Assembly (NCBI RefSeq): GCF_005217615.1
Contig: NZ_SZNK01000001.1
Location: 2,375,501-2,439,500 of the forward strand
Direction of reading: 5' to 3'
From: Brevibacillus antibioticus
GTDB taxonomy: Bacteria > Bacillota > Bacilli > Brevibacillales > Brevibacillaceae
DNA: 64,000 bases
The position numbers and the translations under genes were made by a program. Numbering within the stretch: position 1 is the first letter of the stretch; each line of letters opens with the position of its first letter. Of this stretch, positions 36,771 through 45,810 are shown one piece after another. The notes below the pieces were generated by a model. The model was not told where the DNA came from and ran no database searches. It saw only the letters and a program-made list of their open reading frames with translations.

Positions 36771-37862
36771 TTAGCGCTTGTAAACAGTCTTGCCGTTTTG
36801 CAGGAAAGTATTACGTGATCTAGCAACACTTGCAATGCGCTCTTCCGCCATGCGGTCAGCAGCTTTGTAGGAAGCCATGCCATCACGTTCAGCGATTTCA
36901 TAAATTTTCAGGATGCTGTCATAGATTGTTTCTACTTTTTTCAGTGCACGCTCGCGGTTGTAGCCTTGCAGCTCATCTGCCACATTGATTACACCACCAG
37001 CATTGATCACGTAGTCAGGTGCGTAGATCAGACCCATTTCGTGAATTTGGTCGCCGTGTCTCTCTTCTTTCAGCTGGTTATTAGCTGCCCCTGCAATCAC
37101 TTTTGCTTTGAAGAGTGGAATGGTGTCATCGTTGATGATCGCACCCAATGCGCAAGGAGAGAAGATATCGCACTCTACGCCAAAGATCTCGTTAACGCCT
37201 ACGGCTTTAGCACCGAAATCGTTCACTGCGCGATCTACGTTTTCTTGATTGATATCCGTTACGATCAAATGCGCACCTTCTTCATGCAGATGGCGGCACA
37301 GATTGTACGCTACGTTTCCTACACCTTGTACAGCAATCACTCGTCCGGAGAGAGAGTCGGAACCAAACGCCAATTTAGCAGCAGCTTTCATTCCACGGTA
37401 GACACCGTAAGCTGTGACAGGGGATGGATTGCCGCTGGAACCAAATGCAGGAGAAACTCCTGTGACGAATTCTGTTTCCAAGTGGATCGTATCCATGTCT
37501 GCTACCGTTGTTCCTACATCCTCAGCTGTGATGTAACGTCCATTCAGTCCTTGAATATAGCGGCCGAAAGCACGGAACAGCTCTTCGCTCTTATGCTCGC
37601 GTGGATCACCGATGATAACTGCTTTACCACCACCGATGTTCAGTCCTGCTGCTGCGTTTTTGTAAGTCATCCCACGACCGAGACGCAGTACGTCCACAAT
37701 CGCCTCTTCTTCTGTTTTATACGGCCACATGCGCGTACCGCCGAGTGCTGGTCCTAATGTCGTATCGTGAATGCAAATGATTGCTTTCAAACCGGAATTT
37801 TCGTCTTGGCAAAATACCAATTGCTCGTAATCGTACTTTTGCATGTAGTCAAAGATGTTCAC
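36771..37862 (-). CDS. bcd: Leucine dehydrogenase
   Basis: NAD-dependent oxidative deamination of Leu, Ile and Val to 2-oxoacids. The start is the GTG at 37862, aligned with B. subtilis Bcd (V-N-I-F-D-Y-M versus M-E-L-F-K-Y-M), with GGAGG nine bases upstream; 363 residues. The substrate-binding [11 protein letters not shown] lysine region, ITAEDVGTT and the NAD loop [12 protein letters not shown] are clear. A longer in-frame reading to 37946 would cover the 5' untranslated region after the sigma-54 promoter. Confidence 0.95.
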   Translation of the reverse strand: MNIFDYMQKYDYEQLVFCQDENSGLKAIICIHDTTLGPALGGTRMWPYKTEEEAIVDVLRLGRGMTYKNAAAGLNIGGGKAVIIGDPREHKSEELFRAFGRYIQGLNGRYITAEDVGTTVADMDTIHLETEFVTGVSPAFGSSGNPSPVTAYGVYRGMKAAAKLAFGSDSLSGRVIAVQGVGNVAYNLCRHLHEEGAHLIVTDINQENVDRAVNDFGAKAVGVNEIFGVECDIFSPCALGAIINDDTIPLFKAKVIAGAANNQLKEERHGDQIHEMGLIYAPDYVINAGGVINVADELQGYNRERALKKVETIYDSILKIYEIAERDGMASYKAADRMAEERIASVARSRNTFLQNGKTVYKR

Positions 37863-37954
37863 TGAAGAAACCTCCCTAGTATCTTTCGTTTTCCGCTTAA
37901 GTAAGCTGGCGTAACAGTGGGCTCCATTTGGAGAATTTCCCGCCAAGAGGTATA

Positions 37955-37971
37955 TGCAAAAGTCATGCCAA
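37955..37971 (-). promoter_or_regulatory. Sigma-54 promoter of the bcd-bkd operon
   Basis: TTGGCATGACTTTTGCA on the minus strand matches the -24/-12 consensus (TTGGCACGN4TTGCW), with GG and GC separated by exactly 10 bp. Predicted start of transcription is near 37943, giving a leader of about 80 nt before bcd. The sigma-54 activator gene bkdR lies immediately upstream. Confidence 0.9.
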
Positions 37972-38044
37972 TAAAAACAAACTCATGAAAGCGCTTTATT
38001 TACAAGAACGCGGAATGGGTGTCCCTACGTCAAGTCTGCATTTT

Positions 38045-38085
38045 TTTGCATATACGCGCAAAGTTTTGCGTGCAATTATTTGCAC
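38045..38085. promoter_or_regulatory. Upstream activator sites, probable BkdR binding
   Basis: Three interleaved dyads built on TTTGC/GCAAA: TTTGC-N8-GCAAA (38045-38062), CGCAAA-GT-TTTGCG (38057-38070, perfect arms) and GTGCAA-TTAT-TTGCAC (38070-38085, perfect arms). They lie about 75-115 bp upstream of the -24 element, the expected distance for an enhancer-type activator, directly after the bkdR stop codon. Confidence 0.75.
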
Positions 38086-38095
38086 GGTCACTTTT

Positions 38096-40165
38096 TTACT
38101 CTTCCTGCACATCCATGATGCCCAATTTTTCCATCTTGTAGTACAAACTGCGTATCGCGATTCCGAGGCGTTTGGCTGCAAGGGTGCGATTGCCTTTGGC
38201 TGCTGCCAGTTCCCGCAATATGTGCTGACGTTCTGCCTTTTCCACAGCTTCTTTTAACGTGGTACCAGTGGAACTCTCGTGCTGGGTCTCTTCCTTTTTG
38301 GTCGAAACGATTCGTCTTTCCAGTGGGGGTAAATGCTCCGGCATAATGATTCGCTCGTTGATCCGCATATGAATCATCGCTCTGCCCAATACATTCTCTA
38401 GCTCGCGCACATTGCCTGGCCAGTGATAGGACAGAAGCATCTGCAATGTTTCTTCCTGCAGCTCTTCTACATTTCTACCGTACTCCAGATTGGCTTTTCG
38501 TAGCAGGTGCATAGCAATCGGCTTAATATCTTCCAAGCGCTGTCTGAGTGGGGGGATATGAATCGGTACGACGTGGAGACGATAGAACAGGTCTTCACGG
38601 AAACGTCCCGCTCCAATCGCAGCCTCCAGATTCACATGGGTAGCCGCAATGACGCGAACATCGATGTTGATCGGCTTCGTTCCACCCACTCGTACAACCT
38701 CTCGCTCCTGCAGGACGCGCAAAAGCATGACCTGCATGCTCATGGACAGCTCGCCGATCTCGTCCAAAAAGATTGTTCCTCCGCTCGCTTCCTCAAACAG
38801 CCCCCGCTTTCCTCCTCGACGCGCACCCGTAAACGCGCCTTCCTCATAACCGAAAAGCTCACTCTCCAAGAGGCTCTCTGAGATCGCTGCACAATTGACC
38901 CGGATGAATTGGTTGTATTTTCGTTCACTTGCATTATGTATGGCGTGGGCAAACAGTTCTTTCCCCGTTCCCGATTCCCCACGAAGAAGAACCGTTGCGG
39001 GTGTTGACGCCGCTTTTTTGGCCTGCTCGATCGCTTGCTGCATGGGCTCGCTATAGCCGATGATGTCTGCAAAGCTATATTTTGCCTCCAGATTGCGGAT
39101 AATGCGACGAGCTTTCTCCAGCTCTTCTGACAGGCGCTTGAATTCGGAGACATCGTGAATGACGCCAACGCTTCCTTTCAGCTCCCCATCGACCACAACA
39201 GGTGCAACATTGACCACCACGTCCTTGCGCTTTGGTCCCAATTTCATGGGGACGCCTCTCACTGCCTTCTTCGTTTTCAGGACTTGCATGTGCATACTAT
39301 CGCCTTCGGAAATGTCTACCGTCGCTGGTTTTCCGATAATGTCGTCTTGCGAATAGCCCGTAAGCCTTGTGTAGGCCTTATTGATCAAAAGTCCATTCCC
39401 GTATTGGTCAACGACTGATATCGCTTCGTCCGATGATTGAATAATCGCTTGCAGCATGCTCTGCAAATCTTTCAAGTTCGTCACTTCTTCTGCCAACGCC
39501 ATGATTTCTGTAATATCACGGAAAATGGCAACAGCTCCGACAACTTCTCCTCGATCATTGCGAACAGGCACACGGTTTGTAATAATCCGGGTCTGATTCG
39601 GCAAAACTTGCTCCTGATTCAATTCGGGAGAGCCTGTCTTTAGTACAATATGTAACCGAGTGTTCGGTATACGCTCCGAAACTTTTGTATCCAGCACTTC
39701 ACTCGCCTCGATGCCCATCAATCGCTCTGCGGCTTTGTTGAACAACGTAATAATTCCTTGGCGATTGACTCCGATAATCGCGTCATGCGTGGAGTTCAGC
39801 ATCGTTTCCCGCTCCCGCTGATTTTGCATCAAGACTGCAATCAGCTTATCGCGTTCCCGAATCAATTTCATGACGATTCTTGTAAACGTTCCTGGGATGA
39901 GCACTGTCTTATCTTTCTTTAATTGCCTGAGGTGCTCATACTCCCCCAGGTCCCCAGTAGCTTCTAAAATGACATCCAGATCCTCATCCAAATAAGGACG
40001 ATAATCCTCATCGACGGGAATCCCCAATGATTGGGCAAGCAGTATGCCTGGGGCGTCCGGCCGTTGATCGACGACAGCAACGACTTGTAATCGGTCCATT
40101 TGGTTTAGCATCCGCAGGAGTGCTGTTCCACCACGTCCCGCACCAACGATGAGCAGCTTGTGCAT
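38096..40165 (-). CDS. bkdR: Sigma-54-dependent activator BkdR
   Basis: 689 residues. An N-terminal NAD(P)-like Rossmann stretch (LLIVGAGRGGTALLRML) is followed by two PAS domains (about 120-225 and 240-345), an AAA+ central domain (Walker A GESGTGKE, the sigma-54 contact loop GAFTGA, GGTIFLDEIGELS) and a Fis-type helix-turn-helix at the C terminus (RTLAAKRLGIAIRSLYYKMEKLG). It activates the bcd-bkd operon downstream. The ligand sensed by the PAS domains is unknown; branched-chain amino acids or 2-oxoacids are likely. Confidence 0.92.
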   Translation of the reverse strand: MHKLLIVGAGRGGTALLRMLNQMDRLQVVAVVDQRPDAPGILLAQSLGIPVDEDYRPYLDEDLDVILEATGDLGEYEHLRQLKKDKTVLIPGTFTRIVMKLIRERDKLIAVLMQNQRERETMLNSTHDAIIGVNRQGIITLFNKAAERLMGIEASEVLDTKVSERIPNTRLHIVLKTGSPELNQEQVLPNQTRIITNRVPVRNDRGEVVGAVAIFRDITEIMALAEEVTNLKDLQSMLQAIIQSSDEAISVVDQYGNGLLINKAYTRLTGYSQDDIIGKPATVDISEGDSMHMQVLKTKKAVRGVPMKLGPKRKDVVVNVAPVVVDGELKGSVGVIHDVSEFKRLSEELEKARRIIRNLEAKYSFADIIGYSEPMQQAIEQAKKAASTPATVLLRGESGTGKELFAHAIHNASERKYNQFIRVNCAAISESLLESELFGYEEGAFTGARRGGKRGLFEEASGGTIFLDEIGELSMSMQVMLLRVLQEREVVRVGGTKPINIDVRVIAATHVNLEAAIGAGRFREDLFYRLHVVPIHIPPLRQRLEDIKPIAMHLLRKANLEYGRNVEELQEETLQMLLSYHWPGNVRELENVLGRAMIHMRINERIIMPEHLPPLERRIVSTKKEETQHESSTGTTLKEAVEKAERQHILRELAAAKGNRTLAAKRLGIAIRSLYYKMEKLGIMDVQEE

Positions 40166-40291
40166 GCGAGAGACCCCTCACTTTTTGAACAACCTCTTTA
40201 CGTTCTTACTCGTAACCATTGTACTCCAACAAACCGTTGATGGACAGGCGTTCTTCCCTAACGTGCGCTCGTTCGTGTGCAATAGGTACGG

Positions 40292-40320
40292 TGGACAAGG
40301 CTGTTCGCATCCGATATGAT
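40292..40320 (+). promoter_or_regulatory. Sigma-A promoter of yqzF
   Basis: TGGACA (40292-40297), a 17-bp spacer, TATGAT (40315-40320), about 60 bp before the yqzF start and divergent from bkdR. Confidence 0.7.
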
Positions 40321-40380
40321 GAAAAGACCGTACTGTAGTTGTTGTAGTCGTTTACGCATTCGAGAAAGGGGTGAAAACCC

Positions 40381-40641
40381 TTGGTTTTTCAGAAAATCAT
40401 TGCACTCTTAATTATGGTAATCCCGGCGGCAATCGCCATGTACGGAATCAAACTAATCCGTGACGCATTCTTCTATTCGGCCTCTTTGGAGGTTGGATTT
40501 TTGTGGGGAAAACTCATTTTAGGTATACTGGCTTTCGCCATCCCTGTATGGTTTATTGCAGGCTTTATTCTCCATCACGAGCGCAAAAAAAATCGCGTAC
40601 AACCCCGTTTCATGGTTCCTGAACCTGATGACGAGGACTAG
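40381..40641 (+). CDS. yqzF: YqzF-like membrane protein (DUF2627)
   Basis: 86 residues with two hydrophobic helices (about 5-25 and 42-64) and an acidic C terminus (PEPDDED). Start codon is TTG at 40381, after AAGGGGTG; no in-frame ATG exists upstream. Divergent from bkdR, as yqzF is in B. subtilis. Its last four bases overlap the end of the convergent MraY-like gene. Function unknown. Confidence 0.78.
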   Translation: MVFQKIIALLIMVIPAAIAMYGIKLIRDAFFYSASLEVGFLWGKLILGILAFAIPVWFIAGFILHHERKKNRVQPRFMVPEPDDED

Positions 40642-41561
40642 ACCAAACCGGACGAGCCAGTCTGGTTTTTTTTATTTTCAGCTTCTGTAGCCCTCCCCCA
40701 TTGATCGAGTCGACGAAGCCAACCGACCTGTTCGATGACGCGGGAAAACGAACAAAATTCTGCCGCAACCTGAAGACACAGGAAAAGCACGAGCATACTC
40801 ACCTGTATATAAATCGGTGTCCCGATGACAAAGGAAAAGCCTGCTGCAAAACCCAAGGCATTCGCCCCTGTATCTCCGAGCATAATTTTGCCGCCAACGT
40901 CATGGGGAAACATGAACATGCTTGCCATGAAGACAGGGATCAAAAAAATCCAGTTTGCCATCGCTGCACTGGCTCCTATTGTCCATAGGCCAAAAGCTCC
41001 AGCCAGTGCTGTCAGGCACCAAAATACTTTAATCGCTCGTCCAGGCCGCAAATCAAACAAGTTAATGATATTAGGGCAGAGCGCAAGCAAACCAAAGGCA
41101 ACAAACCCTGCCCACAACGTGTTCGAAAGTGATAGGGTGAGACAAAATGCCGTGCTTGTCCCTCCAATTAACTTCCACATCCCACTGGTCATTCGCCTCT
41201 CTCGCCATAACACGCCGAAATGTCCACGAAAGCCTTTTGCATCCCGATCTGATGCGCGATCATCATGCCATCCCCAAAAGGCCATCGTGATCATACCTGT
41301 TAGAAATAAGAAACCGTGCAGGAGAAGCTCGCTATTGACCCCTCTGAGCAAAAGTAGTCCGATCAGTACAATCCCAGTTATAGCGCTTGAACATACGAGG
41401 ATGAGCCCCCCTGCTGTCAGAACTGGCTCTCCATCGTAATTGAATCGATTCATTCCCAAGGCTTTGAGCTTTTGTGCGCCAATTTTATGCAGTGGGCGGT
41501 TAAGCACCAGAGGAAAAACGACCGCGAAAATCACCATGAGCATTAGGATTTTCGTTTCCAC
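40638..41561 (-). CDS. MraY-like glycosyl-1-phosphate transferase
   Basis: Polytopic membrane protein (about 9-10 helices, 307 residues) related to MraY/WecA-type phosphoglycosyl transferases, which place a sugar phosphate on undecaprenyl phosphate. Visible: GWHDDRASDRDAKGFRGH (the DDxxD-like metal site appears as HDDRASD), NIINLFDLRPGRAIK, and MLGDTGANALGF (equivalent of the GDTGS loop). The start is GTG 41561 behind GGGAGGGG. It overlaps the upstream glycosyltransferase gene by 19 bp. The exact substrate is unknown; it is shorter and more diverged than MraY. Confidence 0.82.
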   Translation of the reverse strand: METKILMLMVIFAVVFPLVLNRPLHKIGAQKLKALGMNRFNYDGEPVLTAGGLILVCSSAITGIVLIGLLLLRGVNSELLLHGFLFLTGMITMAFWGWHDDRASDRDAKGFRGHFGVLWRERRMTSGMWKLIGGTSTAFCLTLSLSNTLWAGFVAFGLLALCPNIINLFDLRPGRAIKVFWCLTALAGAFGLWTIGASAAMANWIFLIPVFMASMFMFPHDVGGKIMLGDTGANALGFAAGFSFVIGTPIYIQVSMLVLFLCLQVAAEFCSFSRVIEQVGWLRRLDQWGRATEAENKKNQTGSSGLV

Positions 41562-42235
41562 TCTTTCCCCTCCCACCATTTCCGGCATAGCGTACGGCTA
41601 ATCGCGACAAACTCTTTCCCGCGATGACAGAAGCCTGCCCAATCGTTTTTCGTTTCACGATGCGAAAAAAAGACAGGGACCTCTGCTACACGATACCCTG
41701 CCCGCAAAGCATCGACAGTGAGCCCCACCTCTATGCCAAATCCCTTATCCTGGCTCCCCAATCGGTCAAGAAGCTCGCGACGTATTGCCCGTTGTCCCGA
41801 TAAAGGGGCTTTTGCTTCAAAGCCTGTCAACATCCGGATGCCATGATGGGCCAAGCCTCTTGCTAATCCGAAACCTGCTTTCTCTGTTGGAGGTGGCAGA
41901 ACAGCTACCGCCATATCACAGACATCTTGTAGTACCGGCGCAAGCAAATATACGGCTTCTTCTGCGCTGTCTCGCAAATCACCGTCGAGAAGCATGATCA
42001 CATCCCCACCGGCGCACTTCCAGCCCAATTGAACAGCTGCACCTTTCCCTTGATTGCGCGGCGCTCGAATCACCCTATCCGCCCACTTGCTTGCGATGTG
42101 TGCCGTCTCATCTTGACTGCCATCATCAACGACGATCAGTTCATCACAAAAAAAGCGTTCACGAATGGCACGGAGTGTATCACCAATGGAAGCCTGTTCG
42201 TTGAACGCTGGGATGACGACGCTAACTTTTTTCAC
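41543..42235 (-). CDS. Glycosyltransferase family 2 protein
   Basis: 230 residues with a GT-A fold: VSVVIPAFNEQASI, ELIVVDDGSQDET, NQGKGAAVQLGWK, MLLDGDLRD (the DxD-type metal site) and a short C-terminal part without obvious membrane spans. Resembles polyprenyl-phosphate sugar transferases. Start GTG 42235 with GAGAGGAAGGG upstream, overlapping the MctB-like gene by 14 bp. Translationally coupled to both neighbours. Confidence 0.85.
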   Translation of the reverse strand: MKKVSVVIPAFNEQASIGDTLRAIRERFFCDELIVVDDGSQDETAHIASKWADRVIRAPRNQGKGAAVQLGWKCAGGDVIMLLDGDLRDSAEEAVYLLAPVLQDVCDMAVAVLPPPTEKAGFGLARGLAHHGIRMLTGFEAKAPLSGQRAIRRELLDRLGSQDKGFGIEVGLTVDALRAGYRVAEVPVFFSHRETKNDWAGFCHRGKEFVAISRTLCRKWWEGKEWKRKS

Positions 42236-42788
42236 GCGAGCCCTTCCTCTCCGCCAACCTATTTTGCATTTGCTCCAAAAGTGCCCATTGTTTTGCAGGA
42301 GAGTCAGGCACATCTACGACCTGTATCCAGGAATTCACCTGTTTTTCCCGTAGCCAAACCGGTGCTTGTCTTGCTACCACTAAAAGCACCCCGTCTTCGC
42401 ACTTATTTCCCTCGCGATACGAAACCACTTCCATACCTACTGAATGCATCAGGTGCATAATCTGTTCAGCAACGTTTCCATCCTCTTGCCAAACATACAC
42501 CTTACTTCCTGCGAGTTCATCCACATAGCGTATGCTCATGAGTTGGACGACTTCTTGGTTGCTGCGCGCCACTTCCTTGAGTAATCGACTCATTTGCTGC
42601 CTTAATTCATGGTTGCTTTTGAGAGCGCGATCGTACTTTGCTTCCATATTGGAAAGAATGCCTTTTGTTCCTTGTGTTATCCATGAATGGCCTGCCGTCC
42701 CTCCTAACAAGATACCTACCCCAAGTGCGACAAATATGGCAGCCAGTGAAATCAAATGATAGCGGAATGGTATCATGTCTACCTCCAT
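42222..42788 (-). CDS. MctB/SteB-like membrane protein
   Basis: 188 residues: one N-terminal helix (about 8-30, YHLISLAAIFVALGVGILLGG), a coiled-coil stretch (about 45-82) and a C-terminal globular part. This is the layout of the MctB 'copper transporter' family, whose actinobacterial members sit beside SteA; in Corynebacterium SteA and SteB act together in cell separation. A division-related role is therefore more likely here than copper transport. It follows steA by 12 bp. Confidence 0.75.
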   Translation of the reverse strand: MEVDMIPFRYHLISLAAIFVALGVGILLGGTAGHSWITQGTKGILSNMEAKYDRALKSNHELRQQMSRLLKEVARSNQEVVQLMSIRYVDELAGSKVYVWQEDGNVAEQIMHLMHSVGMEVVSYREGNKCEDGVLLVVARQAPVWLREKQVNSWIQVVDVPDSPAKQWALLEQMQNRLAERKGSREKS

Positions 42789-42800
42789 GAAGTGCGTTGT

Positions 42801-43976
42801 TCATAAAGTCCAAGTCCGCCAACTGGTCCAAATCATCTGTACAGCATGACGGGTGATCGGATTGATGACGAGCGCGGCTGAAACAGGCAGGAGCATCGCA
42901 ACTATACACCACCCCCACAGCTTCCATGACTCGCTCGGCCGATAGAGATGACTGACTCCTTTGGCATCAATTAGCTTTGTCCCGATCTTCGTGCGGACCA
43001 ATAACGTGCTCGCCATACCTTTGCGGCCTTTTTCCAGAAAATCAATCATATTTGTATGGGCACCGATCGTGACGATCAGTTCAGCCTCCTTTTCGTACGC
43101 TAACAGCATCGCCACATCTTCGCTTGTACCAGGCGCTGCCAAAATATGACAAGGTAAACCGAGGGCTTTTACGCGAGTCGTTCCAGGTGCTGTCCCATCC
43201 ATGAAAGCATGGACGACGATCTCCGCTCCGCTTTGGAGTGCTTTGTCCGAGACGCTATCCATATCTCCCACAATCAGGTCTGGACGATACCCTGCTTCCA
43301 TGAGGGCATCTGCACCGCCATCGACCCCGATCAAAACAGGACGATATTCCCGAATATAGGAAGATAGCGTCAGTAAGTCCTCTCTATAATGTTTCCCGCG
43401 AACGACGACTACGACATGTCGCTGTTCCATTTTCGTATGTAATTGCACATGGCAAAGTGGCTTTAAAAATAGGTCTTTTTCCTTGCTGGCGTACAAAAGT
43501 GTGTTGTCGATAAACGAAGAGAGTGTGTCATCCAACTTATCTTGCGCTTCATGCCATCGGTTCAAAATAGAGGGAACCGTCACCTGCTGCAACCTACATA
43601 CATGTACCCACTTCTCTTCCAATAGGATGTACAGATTTCCTTCACGTATCGTTGCATACTTACCCTCGATCCATTCCATGAACGAATCCGACACATCTAC
43701 ATCCAGTACCTCATAGAGTGTGACACCGTTTGTTAAAAGTTGGCGAGCCCCTTCAGCTGGGTATTGCCCCGTCATGAATGGCGAAAGGTTGAGGACGACT
43801 TTTACCCCTCTTTCCAGCAAGGACTGTGCTGCTATCTCATCAACGTCTGGATGATCAATGATGGCGATATGATGGGAGTGGAGACGTTTGCACAACTGCT
43901 TCGTCTTGAGATCAGCTGCTACGACAGCCGTGTATGAATGTGCTCCAGAACCTTTTCGTTTGCCCACGTATTCCAC
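42801..43976 (-). CDS. steA: SteA-like cytokinetic ring protein
   Basis: 391 residues. The central part resembles the thiamine pyrophosphokinase fold (PVLIGVDGGADALMEAGYRPDLIVGDMDSVSDKAL), the C terminus has one membrane helix (about 350-372), and the N-terminal 170 residues are specific to the family. Actinobacterial SteA binds near the division site with SteB. First gene of a tight four-gene cluster (steA, mctB-like, GT2, MraY-like). Confidence 0.8.
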   Translation of the reverse strand: MEYVGKRKGSGAHSYTAVVAADLKTKQLCKRLHSHHIAIIDHPDVDEIAAQSLLERGVKVVLNLSPFMTGQYPAEGARQLLTNGVTLYEVLDVDVSDSFMEWIEGKYATIREGNLYILLEEKWVHVCRLQQVTVPSILNRWHEAQDKLDDTLSSFIDNTLLYASKEKDLFLKPLCHVQLHTKMEQRHVVVVVRGKHYREDLLTLSSYIREYRPVLIGVDGGADALMEAGYRPDLIVGDMDSVSDKALQSGAEIVVHAFMDGTAPGTTRVKALGLPCHILAAPGTSEDVAMLLAYEKEAELIVTIGAHTNMIDFLEKGRKGMASTLLVRTKIGTKLIDAKGVSHLYRPSESWKLWGWCIVAMLLPVSAALVINPITRHAVQMIWTSWRTWTL

Positions 43977-44014
43977 CTCCGCCTTTAGTATGCTAAATAT
44001 TTCCTACCCACATG

Positions 44015-44055
44015 CAAAAAAAAGAAGCTGTGCATCAAATGCACAACCTCTTTTA
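44015..44055 (-). terminator. Terminator after the small membrane protein gene
   Basis: The minus-strand stem of 12 bp (GAGGTTGTGCAT / ATGCACAGCTTC, two G-U pairs) with a three-base loop is followed by TTTTTTTT. Confidence 0.88.
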
Positions 44056-44077
44056 AGCGAAGCGTTTTCAGTTTAAT

Positions 44078-44254
44078 CTACGCACCCTTGGCCAGGTAGT
44101 AAATGATCAAACCATCTGCGAACAGAAAAACCACCAAAGATACAAAGCCAAATAAGATTGCAAATGTGTTTTTCGCTTTGATGGAGTTCAAACAGCCCCA
44201 AGCGATAAAGAATGTGAAGATAAACATCAGGATGTCAAATAAAACGATTTTCAT
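44078..44254 (-). CDS. 58-residue two-helix membrane protein (DUF2759-like)
   Basis: Start is the ATG at 44254 behind GAAGGAG; longer in-frame readings lack a ribosome site. Two hydrophobic helices (about 3-22 and 32-54) are joined by NSIKAKNT, similar to the DUF2759 family of Bacilli, an assignment from memory. Function unknown. It has its own terminator. Confidence 0.65.
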   Translation of the reverse strand: MKIVLFDILMFIFTFFIAWGCLNSIKAKNTFAILFGFVSLVVFLFADGLIIYYLAKGA

Positions 44255-45029
44255 AAACGACAACTCCTTCACCATGATGACGCAACAGGAATACAATGGC
44301 AATTCCATTATATAGCTTCCGGTATTATGAGACAAGCATATCCAAATTTGTGAACAAAAAGTTTCACAATTTTTCCCCTTTTATTGTGCCACAAGTTGCG
44401 CTGCCTATCCATTTATAAATTTTATTCTCTAATGAAATCCTTCTTTAATGGGATTTGCAAACGCTATCAACCAGTTCCCTCTAATCTCTTTCAGTATTGA
44501 TACATGAACAGGACAAACAACTTTTCAGCATTAACTGCGCCCTTTCACAGGCTATTGTTGAGACTGTAGATAGATAAAGCATTCTGCTTCTGCAAAATAA
44601 TTAGGGGAAACATGTTTTACATCTTCAATCACCCATAAGGTCTTATGTAGTTCATTTCTTAATGACATACTTCACCACCCTAATTCAAATCGAATCATTC
44701 AATTTCATTTCCCCCTCCATTAATTTATTCATGCTTCTTCTTTAGTTCCTCTAGCAGCTTCCTATCTGCCCTCTTTCCACTTTTTCTTTTTATATCCTTC
44801 CCTTGATTTTACTATCCCCATTGAATAATCTTCCCTTCACTTTTACCAAGTCATGTATTGAATAATGGATCTCCAGTTCATTTCGACATTTTCTACGGAA
44901 TAGGCTTTATTTCGACCGTTTTTTTATTCTCTATGATGTAACTTGGGATAATCTCCTTTTTTTCTAAAACAGGTTATATATTCTCTGCCATTTTTCTCTA
45001 TACATGGTGTCGGCAGGAAAAGGAGATGA
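44255..45029. other. Gene-poor, AT-rich stretch with decayed fragments
   Basis: No intact gene was found in these 775 bp. On the minus strand there are short remnants: a run around 44552-44669 that would encode a 38-residue peptide after an RBS-like GGTGGTG but is broken by a +1 shift at a GGG run, and short lysine-rich tails near 44730-44960 interrupted by stops. This marks the left side of the accessory region between steA and spo0A. Confidence 0.6.
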
Positions 45030-45464
45030 TACAAATTTCACACTAGTATTAAAGAAGAAGCTTTTATAGAAAATGCAAGAATAGCATCATGGTTTTTAAA
45101 GGGTCTGCAACACGAAATGTATAGGCTATCTAAGAAACAATGTAAGATTAGACGCCATGAGGAATTAATCCTTAATGCCCCATTGAGCGATGATGCCTCT
45201 GTAGAATTGGTAGAATTACTACCTTTACAAGAGCCGCTTGAAAATGATCTATCCATTTCTCTACGGGATGCATTATCAAGGTTATCCCCTAAACAGTTTT
45301 ATGTAATTCGAACTATTGTTTTAAATGGCTATACCGAACATGAAGTCAGTGAGCAATTAAAAATTTCTCAGCCTGCCGTAAATAAGATCAAAAAAGCAGC
45401 ATTAAAAAGATTGCAAAATGACAAATGTCTAAGAGAGTGGAAAAATTATGAGTCAAGTCGTTGA
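45030..45464 (+). pseudogene. Sigma-70-like C-terminal part, region 4 only
   Basis: The open frame runs from an in-frame TGA at 45027 to the stop at 45464, but its only ATG is at 45117. The product has a region-2.4/linker-like part (EEAFIENARIASWFLKGLQHEM), a linker with acidic residues and a clear region 4 helix-turn-helix (LSPKQFYVIRTIVLNGYTEHEVSEQLKISQPAVNKIKKAALKRL). Homologous sequence starts upstream of the ATG and that ATG has no good ribosome site, so the gene is either N-terminally truncated, uses a rare start, or is one half of a split sigma factor like B. subtilis SigO. It overlaps the next gene by 17 bp. Confidence 0.65.
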
Positions 45465-45789
45465 AGTATTTACTGACGAGTTCTCAACTATTGCTTTTCA
45501 AGTTTTGTGTCTATTCAAACATTACAAAGTGCCTCATGTGGAGAGAAACATAATTAGAAACCCAGAAGCATTAAAAGATTTTAGAAGACTCAAATTAACT
45601 TTGATTCCATCATTCTTCATAGGAGGATACCGACATGATGGATACCAAGCCGAAGTATGGGTCAAGTTACTCAAGCACCATTATGATATCCATGTTTCTC
45701 TCCCTGAAATGCAAGTTCTTCTTCCTGTTCAACGTTTTTGGGACGAAGAAATCTCAGAAATAACTAAGCCAATTGTTTTTAACTACTAA
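45448..45789 (+). CDS. Glutaredoxin-fold protein lacking redox cysteines
   Basis: 113 residues. The pattern VEVFTD ... F ... LCLFKHYKVPHVERNIIRNPEALKDFRRL ... IPSFFIGGYRHDGYQ follows the glutaredoxin fold, including the cis-proline (Pro54) before the substrate loop and GG. The CxxC that should follow the first strand is replaced by FSTI, so a thiol-redox role is unlikely; Cys21 is the only nearby cysteine. It overlaps the sigma-like gene by 17 bp and is 21 bp upstream of the glucosaminidase gene, so the three are probably cotranscribed. Function unknown. Confidence 0.65.
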   Translation: MSQVVEVFTDEFSTIAFQVLCLFKHYKVPHVERNIIRNPEALKDFRRLKLTLIPSFFIGGYRHDGYQAEVWVKLLKHHYDIHVSLPEMQVLLPVQRFWDEEISEITKPIVFNY

Positions 45790-45810
45790 AATTAGAGAGG
45801 ATTGATTGTA

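Noticed and set aside
44552..44669. Small minus-strand gene of 38 codons
   Set aside because: The attractive reading with RBS depends on a frame that is broken by one base at a GGG run; the actual frame stops after 14 codons.
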